From: Streptomyces longwoodensis
GTDB taxonomy: Bacteria; Actinomycetota; Actinomycetes; Streptomycetales; Streptomycetaceae
Assembly: GCF_001514125.1 (NCBI RefSeq)
Contig: NZ_KQ948564.1
Location: forward strand, 125,408 to 189,407
Direction of reading: 5' to 3'
Length of the DNA: 64,000 nt
How positions within the stretch are numbered: position 1 is the first letter of the stretch; every line of letters starts with the position of its first letter. The position numbers and the translations under genes are program-made. The notes under the pieces were generated by a model. It did not search any database. It was not told the DNA's origin and worked only from the letters and a program-made list of their open reading frames with translations. This document shows, piece after piece, positions 51,239-59,302 of this stretch.

Positions 51239-51444
51239 CGCAGCAGGGTGCCCGGCCCTCGATCAGTCGGCCCATCGTTACGCCCGGGGCGAAAGACGAC
51301 AGAGTTTCCACCGAGTCTGACGGGGTGTGGGAGGAAAAGGGAGACAAAAGTCCCATTGGCTTGAGACCTGGTATGGCGAAACATGATGTTCTGGCGGGCT
51401 GCTTCTGGCCTGTCAGGGGTCCGTACTGTCAGTGAACAGAGGGG
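51239..51444 (+). other. Intergenic region before the RiPP locus
   Basis: 206 bp, less GC-rich than the rest of the window, and no convincing gene. A weak promoter-like pair TTGAGA (51361-51366) and TGATGT (51384-51389) with 17-bp spacing points toward the precursor gene. A heptamer CTGTCAG occurs twice, 16 bp apart, at about 51410-51432. These are suggestions, not established sites. Confidence 0.35.
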
Positions 51445-51588
51445 ATGGAAAACATGCTGGTGGACACCATCGAAACGCCGGAGTTGACTCCGCAGACGTA
51501 CCTCGACGACGACTCTGCGCTGGTCGCCGTCGACGCGCCGGAGGAGCGCGCCTGGCTCCCGTCCTACCAGGCGACCCGCACCGCCTGA
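51445..51588 (+). CDS. Putative RiPP precursor peptide
   Basis: 47-codon ORF too short for most gene callers. It starts MENMLVDTIETPELTPQTY, has an acidic LDDDSALVAVDAPEE segment and ends RAWLPSYQATRTA. An N-terminal leader-like half rich in Glu, Thr and Asp, and a more hydrophobic or basic C-terminal half, are typical of leader/core peptides. There is no Cys, so it is not a lanthipeptide or sactipeptide. GAGGGG at 51439-51444 fits either ATG 51445 (very close) or, better, ATG 51454 (9 nt), giving 44 aa. A HExxH/PqqD-like peptide-modifying enzyme follows 94 bp downstream, which is the main reason for the call. Confidence 0.68.
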   Translation: MENMLVDTIETPELTPQTYLDDDSALVAVDAPEERAWLPSYQATRTA

Positions 51589-51596
51589 CGCGTGAC

Positions 51597-51636
51597 CGGT
51601 CGGCATCGTACCCACGGAAGGGACCGATGCCGACCG
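51597..51636 (+). terminator. Intercistronic hairpin between precursor and modifying enzyme
   Basis: CGGTCGGCATCG (51597-51608) pairs perfectly with CGATGCCGACCG (51625-51636), a 12-bp stem with a 16-nt loop, 8 nt after the precursor stop and 46 nt before the enzyme start. With no T-tract it probably acts as a partial terminator or mRNA-stabilising hairpin. This would give more peptide than enzyme. Confidence 0.72.
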
Positions 51637-51682
51637 CTGCCCCTCCCGCGTCCGTCATCCCGCTGCCGAAGGACGGTTGTCG

Positions 51683-53200
51683 ATGCCTTCTTCACCCTCT
51701 GCCGAGCCGGTCACGGACCGCGCAGCGCAAGCCGACACGTTGCTTTGCGCCGACCGGCAGTTCGGCGATTCCGATGCCATCCGCGCCCGCAACCTCGCCC
51801 GGTTCCGCTTGGGCCTGACCATGCTGGCGCGGCATGACGGCGAGGCGGCAGACGTGCTGCGGACGACGGCCGCCGCATCAGCCGAGCGCCTCCGGCCGCT
51901 GCTGTACGACCCGGTGCTTCGCAACTGCTTCGAGGTCGACCTCGCGCGGCTGGAGAACGACCGCCTCGAGCGCAGTTCGTTCGGCTTGTACGTGCGTGGC
52001 CACCTGACTGCTCAGGCGGCGGAGATCCCGTCCTCGCCGGGCCCCTGCGAAGCCCTCATCCATCCGCAGCGGTCTGCCTGGCCCGGTCTCGGGGACGCCT
52101 GGGTGCTGAGCAAGCCGACACCACAGGGCCCCTACCAGGACATGCTGGCCGGGCGCCTCATGGAGTTGTACCGCGATGCGCTCGGTGGGGACCAGGCGGG
52201 CAGTCCCGTCGATCCGACGGACGCGGAGCGTGCCGTCCTGCGGGACGGCGCGGAACTCCTCGCGACGCTCCTGCCTGCCTCGGGAGCTGGTGTGCTTGGG
52301 CACGTCACCATGGTGGGTTTCACCCGTCGCGAGAGTGAAGAAGGCCCTCTTCAGTCCATGTCGGGTGGCGATCCGCTTCCTTCGACGGTGCTCCTGGCGC
52401 CCGAACGCTGCACGTCGCCGTGGCTCATCGCCGAAAGCCTTCTGCACGAGGGCGCCCATCTCAAGCTCTTCGACGCACTCCGCACGGGCTCCTTGGTCAG
52501 GAACGCCACCGAGACCGTCCCCATTCCGTGGCGGATCGGTTCTTGGACTGTCATCCGGGTGTTCGTCGCCCTGCATTTCTATGTGCACCTCATGGTTTTC
52601 CGGGCCGCGGCCGAGGCGGCGGGCGAGGCGATCCGGGAAAGGTTCGGCCCGCCCCCGTCTGCAGAGGACCTGGACGAGCCCAGTCCGGGCACTGCCGCCG
52701 CGCTGAGCGGGCAGTACCGCACCAGTGCGGAGAGGGCCCGCTACCTCGCCGAGTGCGTACTGTCGCTGCCCGAGCAGTCCCTCACCGAGAACGGGCGTCG
52801 GTTCGCCCGCTGGCTACTCACCGCCCTGCGTCTGGTGGATGTGGACGCGCCGGACTCCGACGAAGAGGTCGAGGTCGGGGGCACGTGGCTGCCACAAGCG
52901 GTGCCATCTCAGCAGATTGCGTCGGCAAGTGCTCTGCGTCGCGCCACGCCGGTGGACGCGTGCGCTCTGCCCGACCTGGGGCAACTCGTGGTCAGCACAG
53001 TTCGGTCCGGACGGATGCACTGGTTGAACGCCCGCTCATGGACGGTCTATTCGCTGTGTGACGGGCGCGACCTCGACTCGTTGCACACAGCCTACGCCGG
53101 AGCGGCGGGTCTCCCCGTCGGTTCGGAGGAGGCCGGCCGGCATGTGACCGACAGCTTGCGCCTGCTCGTGGCGGCCGGTCTGGTCACGCACGACACGTGA
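51683..53200 (+). CDS. HExxH-motif putative peptide-modifying enzyme with C-terminal PqqD-like domain
   Basis: 505-aa protein. The metal-binding motif is SLLHEGAHLKLFD (HEGAH at about residues 255-259), followed by VPIPWRIGSW and VALHFYVHLMVF, matching the HExxH putative peptide-modification family associated with RiPP clusters. Some members are reported to be oxoglutarate-dependent hydroxylases. The last ~70 residues (MHWLNARSWTVYSLCDGRDLDSLHTAYAGAAGL to the end; key parts quoted) fit a PqqD-like RiPP recognition element, so leader binding is built into the enzyme. ATG 51683 has AAGGA 9 nt before it. Codon use is less GC-biased than in flanking core genes, and decayed genes lie on the left, both signs of transfer. 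Confidence 0.8.
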   Translation: MPSSPSAEPVTDRAAQADTLLCADRQFGDSDAIRARNLARFRLGLTMLARHDGEAADVLRTTAAASAERLRPLLYDPVLRNCFEVDLARLENDRLERSSFGLYVRGHLTAQAAEIPSSPGPCEALIHPQRSAWPGLGDAWVLSKPTPQGPYQDMLAGRLMELYRDALGGDQAGSPVDPTDAERAVLRDGAELLATLLPASGAGVLGHVTMVGFTRRESEEGPLQSMSGGDPLPSTVLLAPERCTSPWLIAESLLHEGAHLKLFDALRTGSLVRNATETVPIPWRIGSWTVIRVFVALHFYVHLMVFRAAAEAAGEAIRERFGPPPSAEDLDEPSPGTAAALSGQYRTSAERARYLAECVLSLPEQSLTENGRRFARWLLTALRLVDVDAPDSDEEVEVGGTWLPQAVPSQQIASASALRRATPVDACALPDLGQLVVSTVRSGRMHWLNARSWTVYSLCDGRDLDSLHTAYAGAAGLPVGSEEAGRHVTDSLRLLVAAGLVTHDT

Positions 53201-53283
53201 CTGGGTCACGCTCGCGTCGTTCCTGCTCTGGGTCGGCCTGATCGACGAGACACCCCCTAGGGCCGCGGGGCGCCCGCGGCCGG

Positions 53284-54549
53284 TCAGGTCCGGGCCCCCG
53301 GCACGACGGGTCCGGTGCCGGGCTCCGGCTCCAGCGCCGTCGGGTCCCGGCGCACGCCGGCGTACAGCAGCGGTGTCGCCAGCAGCAGGACCCCCGCGAG
53401 CCCGATCGCGATCCGTGGGCTGGTCAGCTCGGCCAGCAGGCCCCACAGGGCGGTCAGGGCCGCGATGCTCGTCTTGGTGCTCACCGACCAGGCCGTCAGC
53501 GTGCGGGTGACCCGGTCGGACGGGGTCAGCTCCAGGCGGGCGGTGGCCAGCACCGGGTTGTAGACGCCCGCGCAGGTGATCAGGGCCAGCTCGACCACCA
53601 TGACCAGGACCAGACCGGTCACCCCCGGCCCGACGAGGACCAGCCCGACCGGCCACACGGCCCGCAGCGTGCCCGCGGTCAGCAGGACCCGGCGGCGGCC
53701 GTACCGGGCCACCAGCCGGCGCGACAGGCGCGAGCCGACCAGGCCGCCCGTGCAGGGCACCGCGAAGGCCAGGCCGTACTGCCAGGGGGAGAAGCCGAGC
53801 GGGCCGAGCATCAGCACCGCCAGCAGCGGGGCGGACACCATGATCAGGCCGTTCACCAGCGCGGTGTTGACGAACAGGGGCCGCAGCACGGGGTGGGTGA
53901 GGATGTACCGCCAGCCCTCCAGCAGCTCGCCCGCGCTGAGCCGGCCCGCCTTCGCGGGCGCCGCCGGGGCCGGCTCGCCGTCACCGACGGCGCGCAGGCC
54001 GAGCGCCGACAGCAGGTAGCTCACCGCGTCCGCGGCCACCGTCACCACCGGGCCGAACAGGCCGATCGCCGCCCCGCCCAGCGGGGGACCGACCATGGTC
54101 GCCGACCACATCGTCGACTCGAAGCGGCCGTTGGCCACCAGCAGGTCCTCCCGCGGCACCAGCCCCTTCAGGAACGCCCCGCTCGCCGCGGTGAAGGTGA
54201 TGTCGGCGGCGGCCACCAGGACCGACACCACCAGCAGCTGCCCCAGCCCCAGCAGCCCGAGCCCGTACGCCGCCGGGACGCTCAGCAGGGCCGCGCAGCG
54301 CAGCAGGTCCGCGCCGATCATCACGGGCCGCTTGCGCCGGAACTCCACCCACGGCCCCAGCGGCACCGCCGCCAGTGCCCCCACGGCGGGCCCCGTCGCC
54401 GCCAGCGCCGCGACCTCGAGCGCACCGGCGTGCAGCACGAGCACGGCGATCACCTGGAGCGCGTCGAAGGCCAGCCACGTCCCGAACGTACTGACCGCGT
54501 ACGCCCCCCACAGCCACCCGAACCCACGCCCCAGCGACCGCTGTGCCAC
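53284..54549 (-). CDS. MFS transporter (EntS-like group)
   Basis: 421-aa major facilitator with 12 predicted helices. An N-terminal GRGFGWLWGAYAVSTFGTWLAFDALQVIA segment, the intracellular loop LGPWVEFRRKRPVMIGADLLR, and the second half with SRLSRRLVARYGRRRVLLTAG are typical of the MFS_3 exporters. The substrate is unknown. It is convergent with the HExxH gene and divergent from recO. It could export a modified peptide, but its core-genome codon use and position next to recO argue that it belongs to the conserved backbone. Confidence 0.88.
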   Translation of the reverse strand: MAQRSLGRGFGWLWGAYAVSTFGTWLAFDALQVIAVLVLHAGALEVAALAATGPAVGALAAVPLGPWVEFRRKRPVMIGADLLRCAALLSVPAAYGLGLLGLGQLLVVSVLVAAADITFTAASGAFLKGLVPREDLLVANGRFESTMWSATMVGPPLGGAAIGLFGPVVTVAADAVSYLLSALGLRAVGDGEPAPAAPAKAGRLSAGELLEGWRYILTHPVLRPLFVNTALVNGLIMVSAPLLAVLMLGPLGFSPWQYGLAFAVPCTGGLVGSRLSRRLVARYGRRRVLLTAGTLRAVWPVGLVLVGPGVTGLVLVMVVELALITCAGVYNPVLATARLELTPSDRVTRTLTAWSVSTKTSIAALTALWGLLAELTSPRIAIGLAGVLLLATPLLYAGVRRDPTALEPEPGTGPVVPGART

Positions 54550-54721
54550 CCGGCCCCACCTCTCCCTACGAACCGGGCGATCCTAGTGGGTGCGCCACGG
54601 CGCCCCCGCGCGTAGGCGAGAATGGACCCATGACTCCGTCCCGTCTCCACCGCGACCCGGCGTGCACCCGTGCCCGGGGTGCGGGTTCCCACCGGGTCCG
54701 GGCGGTGCGGGGAGGGCGGTC

Positions 54722-55468
54722 GTGAGCCTGTTCCGGGACGACGGCATCGTCCTGCGCACCCAGAAGCTCGGCGAGGCCGACCGGATCATCACGATGCTCA
54801 CCCGCGGGCACGGGCGGGTGCGGGCGGTGGCGCGCGGGGTGCGGCGCACCAAGTCGAAGTTCGGGGCCCGGCTGGAGCCGTTCTCGCACGTCGACGTGCA
54901 GTTCTTCGCGCGCGGCAGCGAGCTCGTCGGGCGCGGGCTGCCGCTGTGCACCCAGAGCGAGACCATCGCGCCGTACGGCGGCGGCATCGTCACCGACTAC
55001 GCCCGCTACACCGCCGGGACGGCCATGCTGGAGACCGCCGAGCGGTTCACCGACCACGAGGGCGAGCCGGCCGTGCAGCAGTACCTGCTGCTGGTCGGGG
55101 CGCTGCGCACGCTCGCCCGCGGCGAGCACGCCCCGCACCTGGTGCTGGACGCGTTCCTGCTGCGCTCCCTGGCCGTCAACGGTTACGCCCCGAGCTTCGG
55201 CGACTGCGCCAAGTGCGGCATGCCCGGGCCCAACCGGTTCTTCTCGGTGGCCTCCGGCGGCTCGGTCTGCGTCGACTGCCGGGTGCCCGGCAGCGTCGTG
55301 CCGTCCCCGCAGACCCTGGTCCTGCTGGGCGCGCTGCTCACGGGAGACTGGGAGACGGCCGACGCCTGCGAGGCGCGGTACGTCCGCGAGGGCAGCGGAC
55401 TGGTCTCCGCCTACCTGCACTGGCACCTGGAGCGCGGACTGCGCTCCCTGCGGTACGTGGAGAAGTGA
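54722..55468 (+). CDS. recO: DNA repair protein RecO
   Basis: 248-aa mediator of RecA loading in the RecFOR pathway. The N-terminal OB fold (LFRDDGIVLRTQKLGEADRIITMLTRGHGRVRAVARGVRRTKSKFGARLEPFSHV, partial quote) and a C-terminal helical region with a CxxC zinc pair (GDCAKCGMPGPNRFFS and SVCVDCR) are clear. GTG at 54722 is preceded by GGAGGG. The alternative upstream start at 54590 would add about 44 residues unlike RecO. uppS follows on the same strand after 80 bp. Confidence 0.95.
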   Translation: MSLFRDDGIVLRTQKLGEADRIITMLTRGHGRVRAVARGVRRTKSKFGARLEPFSHVDVQFFARGSELVGRGLPLCTQSETIAPYGGGIVTDYARYTAGTAMLETAERFTDHEGEPAVQQYLLLVGALRTLARGEHAPHLVLDAFLLRSLAVNGYAPSFGDCAKCGMPGPNRFFSVASGGSVCVDCRVPGSVVPSPQTLVLLGALLTGDWETADACEARYVREGSGLVSAYLHWHLERGLRSLRYVEK

Positions 55469-55548
55469 CCGTCCCGGCCCCGCGCGGGCCGGAGCGGCCG
55501 AAGAGCAAGCAAGCAAGAGCAGAGGGACACGAGGGAGACGAGAAGCAC

Positions 55549-56394
55549 ATGGTCGTACGCGGCATCCTGGGGCGTCAGCGGCGCGAGTACCGGGCGCCCG
55601 AGCCGCACCCGTCCGGCGCGCGTCCGCCGAAGCTCCCGGGCGAGTTGGTCCCCGAGCACGTGGCGATCGTCATGGACGGCAACGGCCGCTGGGCCAAGGA
55701 CCGCGGGCTGCCGCGCACCGAGGGCCACAAGGTCGGCGCCGAGCGCGTCCTCGACGTGCTCCAGGGCTCCATCGAGATCGGCGTCCGCAACATCTCCCTC
55801 TACGCCTTCTCCACGGAGAACTGGAAGCGCTCGCCCGACGAGGTGCGCTTCCTGATGAACTTCAACCGCGACTTCATCCGCAAGACCCGCGACCAGCTCG
55901 ACGACCTGGGCGTGCGGGTGCGCTGGGTGGGCCGGATGCCCAAGCTGTGGAAGTCGGTCGCCAAGGAGCTCCAGATCGCCCAGGAGCAGACCAAGGGCAA
56001 CGACCGCCTGACGCTGTACTTCTGCATGAACTACGGCGGCCGCGCCGAGATCGCCGACGCGGCGAAGGCGCTCGCCGAGGACGTGCGGGCGGGCCGCCTG
56101 GACCCGTCCAAGGTCAACGAGAAGACCCTGCAGAAGTACATGTACTACCCGGACATGCCGGACGTGGACCTGTTCCTGCGGCCCAGCGGCGAGCAGCGCA
56201 CCTCCAACTACCTGCTCTGGCAGAGCGCTTACGCCGAGATGGTGTTCCAGGACGTGCTGTGGCCGGACTTCGACCGCCGCGACCTGTGGCGGGCCTGCCT
56301 GGAGTTCGCCTCCCGCGACCGCCGCTTCGGCGGCGCCATCCCCAACGAGGAACTCCTCGCCATGGAGGGCCACGGCCCCGACCAGCCGTCCTGA
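55549..56394 (+). CDS. uppS: Isoprenyl transferase (undecaprenyl diphosphate synthase type)
   Basis: 281-aa cis-prenyltransferase making the polyprenyl carrier lipid for peptidoglycan. HVAIVMDGNGRWAKDRGLPRTEGHKVG is the catalytic Asp and diphosphate-binding region. SLYAFSTENWKRSPDEV and the C-terminal DLFLRPSGEQRTSNYLLWQSAYAE are family signatures. The N-terminal ~35-residue extension is usual in actinobacteria. It follows recO, the conserved actinobacterial order. Confidence 0.95.
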   Translation: MVVRGILGRQRREYRAPEPHPSGARPPKLPGELVPEHVAIVMDGNGRWAKDRGLPRTEGHKVGAERVLDVLQGSIEIGVRNISLYAFSTENWKRSPDEVRFLMNFNRDFIRKTRDQLDDLGVRVRWVGRMPKLWKSVAKELQIAQEQTKGNDRLTLYFCMNYGGRAEIADAAKALAEDVRAGRLDPSKVNEKTLQKYMYYPDMPDVDLFLRPSGEQRTSNYLLWQSAYAEMVFQDVLWPDFDRRDLWRACLEFASRDRRFGGAIPNEELLAMEGHGPDQPS

Positions 56395-56537
56395 GCGGCG
56401 CGGGCCCGCCCGCCGGGGGCTCCCGCGGTCGACACCCCCCTCCGCACCCCGGAGAATGGAGGTGTCGGCGGGCAGTGTCCCCGGCGGCGCCTGCCGCCGG
56501 CCGCGCGGTACGTCTGCGCCGCCCGAGGAGGCGGGCC

Positions 56538-57647
56538 ATGACCGTCCGAATCGCCACCTTCAACACCGAGAACCTCTTCCGCCGCCCCCGTGCGTTCGCC
56601 CTGGGGAGCGACGCCGCGCGCCAGGAGGTCCTCGCCGACCACGCCACGCTGGTCGGCGTGCTCGAACGGCGCACCTACGACGAGGACGCCAAGGAGCTGA
56701 TCGCCGCCCTGGTGAAGAAGTACGACCTGGACGACCGCCGCGACGACGGCACGCGTCCCTTCTTCATCAACGAGACCCGGGGGCAGCACACCCTGTTCCG
56801 CACCAGGGGCAGCGGCGACAAGCGCACCGTCGAGGTCGTCGCGGACGGCCGCGAGGACTGGACGGGCTGGGTGGAGCTCGTGCGCGAGGACCTCGGCTGG
56901 GAGGCCGTGCACAACACCGGCCGGGTGATCGCCGAGATCGACGCCGACGTCCTGCTCACCGTCGAGGTGGAGGACCGGCTGACGCTGCGCCGCTTCAACG
57001 AGCAGGTGCTCGGCGGGGTGTGGAAGAAGGCGCCGTACCCCTACGAGATGGTCATCGACGGCAACGACCCGCGCGGCATCGACGTGGGCCTGCTCAGCCG
57101 CCACCCGGTCACCTCGCTGCGGACCCACGTCTTCGACCCCGACCCGGACAGCCCCGGGGAGCGCCTGTTCAGCCGGGACTGCGCCGAGTTCGAGATCGCG
57201 CTGGGCGGCCCCCCGCTGTGGCTGCTCGGCAACCACCTCAAGAGCAAGAGCGGCGACAACCCCCGGCTGCGGCTGGCCCAGGCCCGGCACGTGGCCACCA
57301 TCTACCAGGCGGCGCTGGAGCGTTCGCCGCACGTGGTGGTCGCCGGGGACTTCAACGACGAGCCGTCCAGCCCGGGGCTGCGGGCGGTGCTGGGCACCGG
57401 GCTCAAGGACGCGATGAGCCACGGCGGTTACGCCGGCCCCCCGGGTACCATCGGCACCTGCCGGACGGCCGAGCAGAAGATCGACTACCTGATGTTCTCA
57501 CCCGCGCTGTGGGACACGGTCGAGCACGTGGAGGTCGAACGGCGCGGCATCTGGGCGCCGCGCACCTTCAAGCACTTCGACACGGTCACCTCGAAGGCGA
57601 CCCAGGCCTCGGACCACGCGGCCCTCTACGCCGACCTGGACCGCTAA
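56538..57647 (+). CDS. Endonuclease/exonuclease/phosphatase family protein
   Basis: 369-aa DNase I-fold hydrolase. Metal and catalytic motifs are IATFNTENLF at the N-terminus, DVLLTVEVEDR (metal Glu position), LLGNHLKSKSGDN, VVVAGDFNDEPSSPG and ASDHAALYADL at the end. No signal peptide or membrane helix. The substrate (nucleic acid, phosphoester or lipid phosphate) cannot be told. ATG 56538 has GAGGAGG 9-11 nt upstream. It is convergent with glyS, with a strong hairpin between. Confidence 0.88.
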   Translation: MTVRIATFNTENLFRRPRAFALGSDAARQEVLADHATLVGVLERRTYDEDAKELIAALVKKYDLDDRRDDGTRPFFINETRGQHTLFRTRGSGDKRTVEVVADGREDWTGWVELVREDLGWEAVHNTGRVIAEIDADVLLTVEVEDRLTLRRFNEQVLGGVWKKAPYPYEMVIDGNDPRGIDVGLLSRHPVTSLRTHVFDPDPDSPGERLFSRDCAEFEIALGGPPLWLLGNHLKSKSGDNPRLRLAQARHVATIYQAALERSPHVVVAGDFNDEPSSPGLRAVLGTGLKDAMSHGGYAGPPGTIGTCRTAEQKIDYLMFSPALWDTVEHVEVERRGIWAPRTFKHFDTVTSKATQASDHAALYADLDR

Positions 57648-57664
57648 CGAGGAAGTCCCGGAAC

Positions 57665-57706
57665 ACGTCCGCCCCGCACCGCGCGAGGCGGGTGCGGGGC
57701 GGACGT
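57665..57706. terminator. Bidirectional terminator between EEP gene and glyS
   Basis: ACGTCCGCCCCGCACC (57665-57680) pairs perfectly with its complement at 57691-57706, a 16-bp GC-rich stem with a 10-nt loop, in the 88-bp gap between two convergent genes. Confidence 0.88.
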
Positions 57707-57735
57707 CGTGTGTGCCGGGTGCCGTGGGCGGGGGG

Positions 57736-59118
57736 TCAGCAGCCCACGAGGCGGGACGCGAGGTAGCCCTCGATCTGGTCGAGGGAGACGCGCTCCTGCT
57801 TCATCGAGTCGCGCTCGCGCACGGTGACCGCGTTGTCCTCGAGGGTGTCGAAGTCGACGGTCACGCAGTACGGGGTGCCGATCTCGTCCTGGCGGCGGTA
57901 GCGGCGGCCGATGGCGCCGGCGTCGTCGAACTCGATGTTCCAGTGCTGGCGCAGGGCCTGGGCGAGGCCCTTGGCCTTGGGCGACAGCTCCGGGTTGCGG
58001 GACAGCGGCAGGACCGCGGCCTTCACCGGCGCGAGGCGGTGGTCCAGGCGCAGCACCGTCCGCTTCTCCAGCTTGCCCTTGGCGTTGGGCGCCTCGTCCT
58101 CGACGTACGCGTCGAGCAGGAAGGCGAGCATGGCGCGCCCGACACCGGCCGCCGGCTCGATGACGTAGGGGGTCCAGCGCTCGCCGGCCTCCTGGTCGAA
58201 GTAGGACAGGTCCTGGCCGGAGGCCTTGGCGTGCGCCGACAGGTCGTAGTCGGTGCGGTTGGCGACGCCCTCCAGCTCACCCCACTCGGAGCCGCCGAAC
58301 TGGAAGCGGTACTCGATGTCGGCGGTGCGCTTGGAGTAGTGGGAGAGCTTCTCCTTCGGGTGCTCGTACCACCGCATGTTCTCCTCGCGCAGACCCAGGC
58401 CGGTGTACCAGTTCCAGCGCTGCTCCATCCAGTACTCCTGCCACTGCTCGTCCTCGCCCGGCTTGACGAAGAACTCCATCTCCATCTGCTCGAACTCGCG
58501 GGTGCGGAAGATGAAGTTGCCGGGCGTGATCTCGTTGCGGAAGGACTTGCCGGTCTGGGCGATGCCGAACGGCGGCTTGCGGCGCGAAGTGGTCTGCACC
58601 TGGGCGAAGTTGGTGAAGATGCCCTGGGCGGTCTCCGGGCGCAGGTACGCGATGGAGCCGGTGTCCTGGGTGGGACCGAGGTGGGTGGAGAGCAGGCCCG
58701 AGAACTGCTTGGGCTCGGTGAACTGGCCCTTGACGCCGCAGTTGGGGCAGTTGATGTCGGCCAGGCCGTTCTCCGGGGCGCGGCCCTTCTTCTCCTCGTA
58801 CCCCTCCTCCAGGTGGTCCGCGCGGAACCGCTTGTGGCAGGAGGTGCACTCGGTCAGCGGGTCGCTGAAGGTGGCGACGTGGCCGGAGGCGACCCACACC
58901 TCGGGGGCGAGGATCACGGACGAGTCGAGACCGACGACGTCCTCGCGGGAGGTCACCATGTAGCGCCACCACTGGCGCTTGATGTTCTCCTTCAGCTCGA
59001 CACCGAGCGGCCCGTAGTCCCAGGCGGCGCGCTGACCGCCGTAGATCTCACTGCAGGGGAAAACGAAGCCACGGCGCTTGCTCAGGCTGACGATGGTGTC
59101 GATCTTGTCGGCGGCCAC
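57736..59118 (-). CDS. glyS: Glycyl-tRNA synthetase (alpha2 type)
   Basis: 460-aa class II aminoacyl-tRNA synthetase charging tRNA-Gly. It has FPCSEIYGGQRAAWDYGPLGVELK, a zinc-like insert with CTSCHKRF and CPNCGVKG, motif 2 region SFRNEITPGNFIFRTREFEQMEMEFF, motif 3 GVGRAMLAFLLDAY and a C-terminal anticodon-binding domain (YCVTVDFDTLEDNAVTVRERDSM). GTG start at 59118. It is divergent from the zinc operon. No T-box structure was recognised upstream. Confidence 0.96.
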   Translation of the reverse strand: MAADKIDTIVSLSKRRGFVFPCSEIYGGQRAAWDYGPLGVELKENIKRQWWRYMVTSREDVVGLDSSVILAPEVWVASGHVATFSDPLTECTSCHKRFRADHLEEGYEEKKGRAPENGLADINCPNCGVKGQFTEPKQFSGLLSTHLGPTQDTGSIAYLRPETAQGIFTNFAQVQTTSRRKPPFGIAQTGKSFRNEITPGNFIFRTREFEQMEMEFFVKPGEDEQWQEYWMEQRWNWYTGLGLREENMRWYEHPKEKLSHYSKRTADIEYRFQFGGSEWGELEGVANRTDYDLSAHAKASGQDLSYFDQEAGERWTPYVIEPAAGVGRAMLAFLLDAYVEDEAPNAKGKLEKRTVLRLDHRLAPVKAAVLPLSRNPELSPKAKGLAQALRQHWNIEFDDAGAIGRRYRRQDEIGTPYCVTVDFDTLEDNAVTVRERDSMKQERVSLDQIEGYLASRLVGC

Positions 59119-59264
59119 GGTGCTCTCTTCATTACGACGACGGGCGACGAAGCGAGGTGCTTCCAGCGAATGCTTCAGCGTACCGGCGCGGGCTCCCCCT
59201 CAACCAAATCGGGGGCCCGGCAGCGGGGCAAACCGGGGCCGGTCCGGCCCCCTGACCGGGCTTG

Positions 59265-59302
59265 TTGACAACGGTTTCCATCTTCGTTGAAAATGACTGT
59301 CA
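59265..59302 (+). promoter_or_regulatory. Zinc operon promoter with two Zur-like boxes
   Basis: TTGACA (59265-59270) and GAAAAT (59289-59294) are 18 bp apart. Overlapping them are two 15-bp Zur-like palindromes of 7-1-7 form: TGACAACGGTTTCCA (59266-59280) and TGAAAATGACTGTCA (59288-59302), each with 5 of 7 arm positions complementary. The Streptomyces Zur consensus is close to TGAAAATGATTTTCA. The second box runs into the ATG at 59302, implying a leaderless mRNA repressed by zinc-loaded Zur. Confidence 0.72.

Noticed and set aside
51410..51432. Two CTGTCAG heptamers as a regulator site
   Set aside because: Direct repeats this short occur by chance and there is no second line of evidence; mentioned only in the intergenic description.
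51145..51435. 96-aa plus-strand ORF just before the RiPP precursor
   Set aside because: No ribosome site or motif, and it overlaps the degraded MFS 5' end. Considered as a second precursor but its composition does not fit.
51445..51588. Small ORF as a lanthipeptide or thiopeptide precursor
   Set aside because: It contains no cysteine and no matching synthetase or cyclodehydratase is nearby.
53284..54549. MFS transporter as part of the RiPP locus
   Set aside because: Opposite strand, core-like codon use and adjacent to recO; kept as a backbone gene, with export of the peptide only a remote possibility.
57665..57706. T-box riboswitch for glyS
   Set aside because: The hairpin lies at the 3' end of glyS, between convergent genes, and is a terminator; nothing resembling a T-box was seen upstream of the glyS start.
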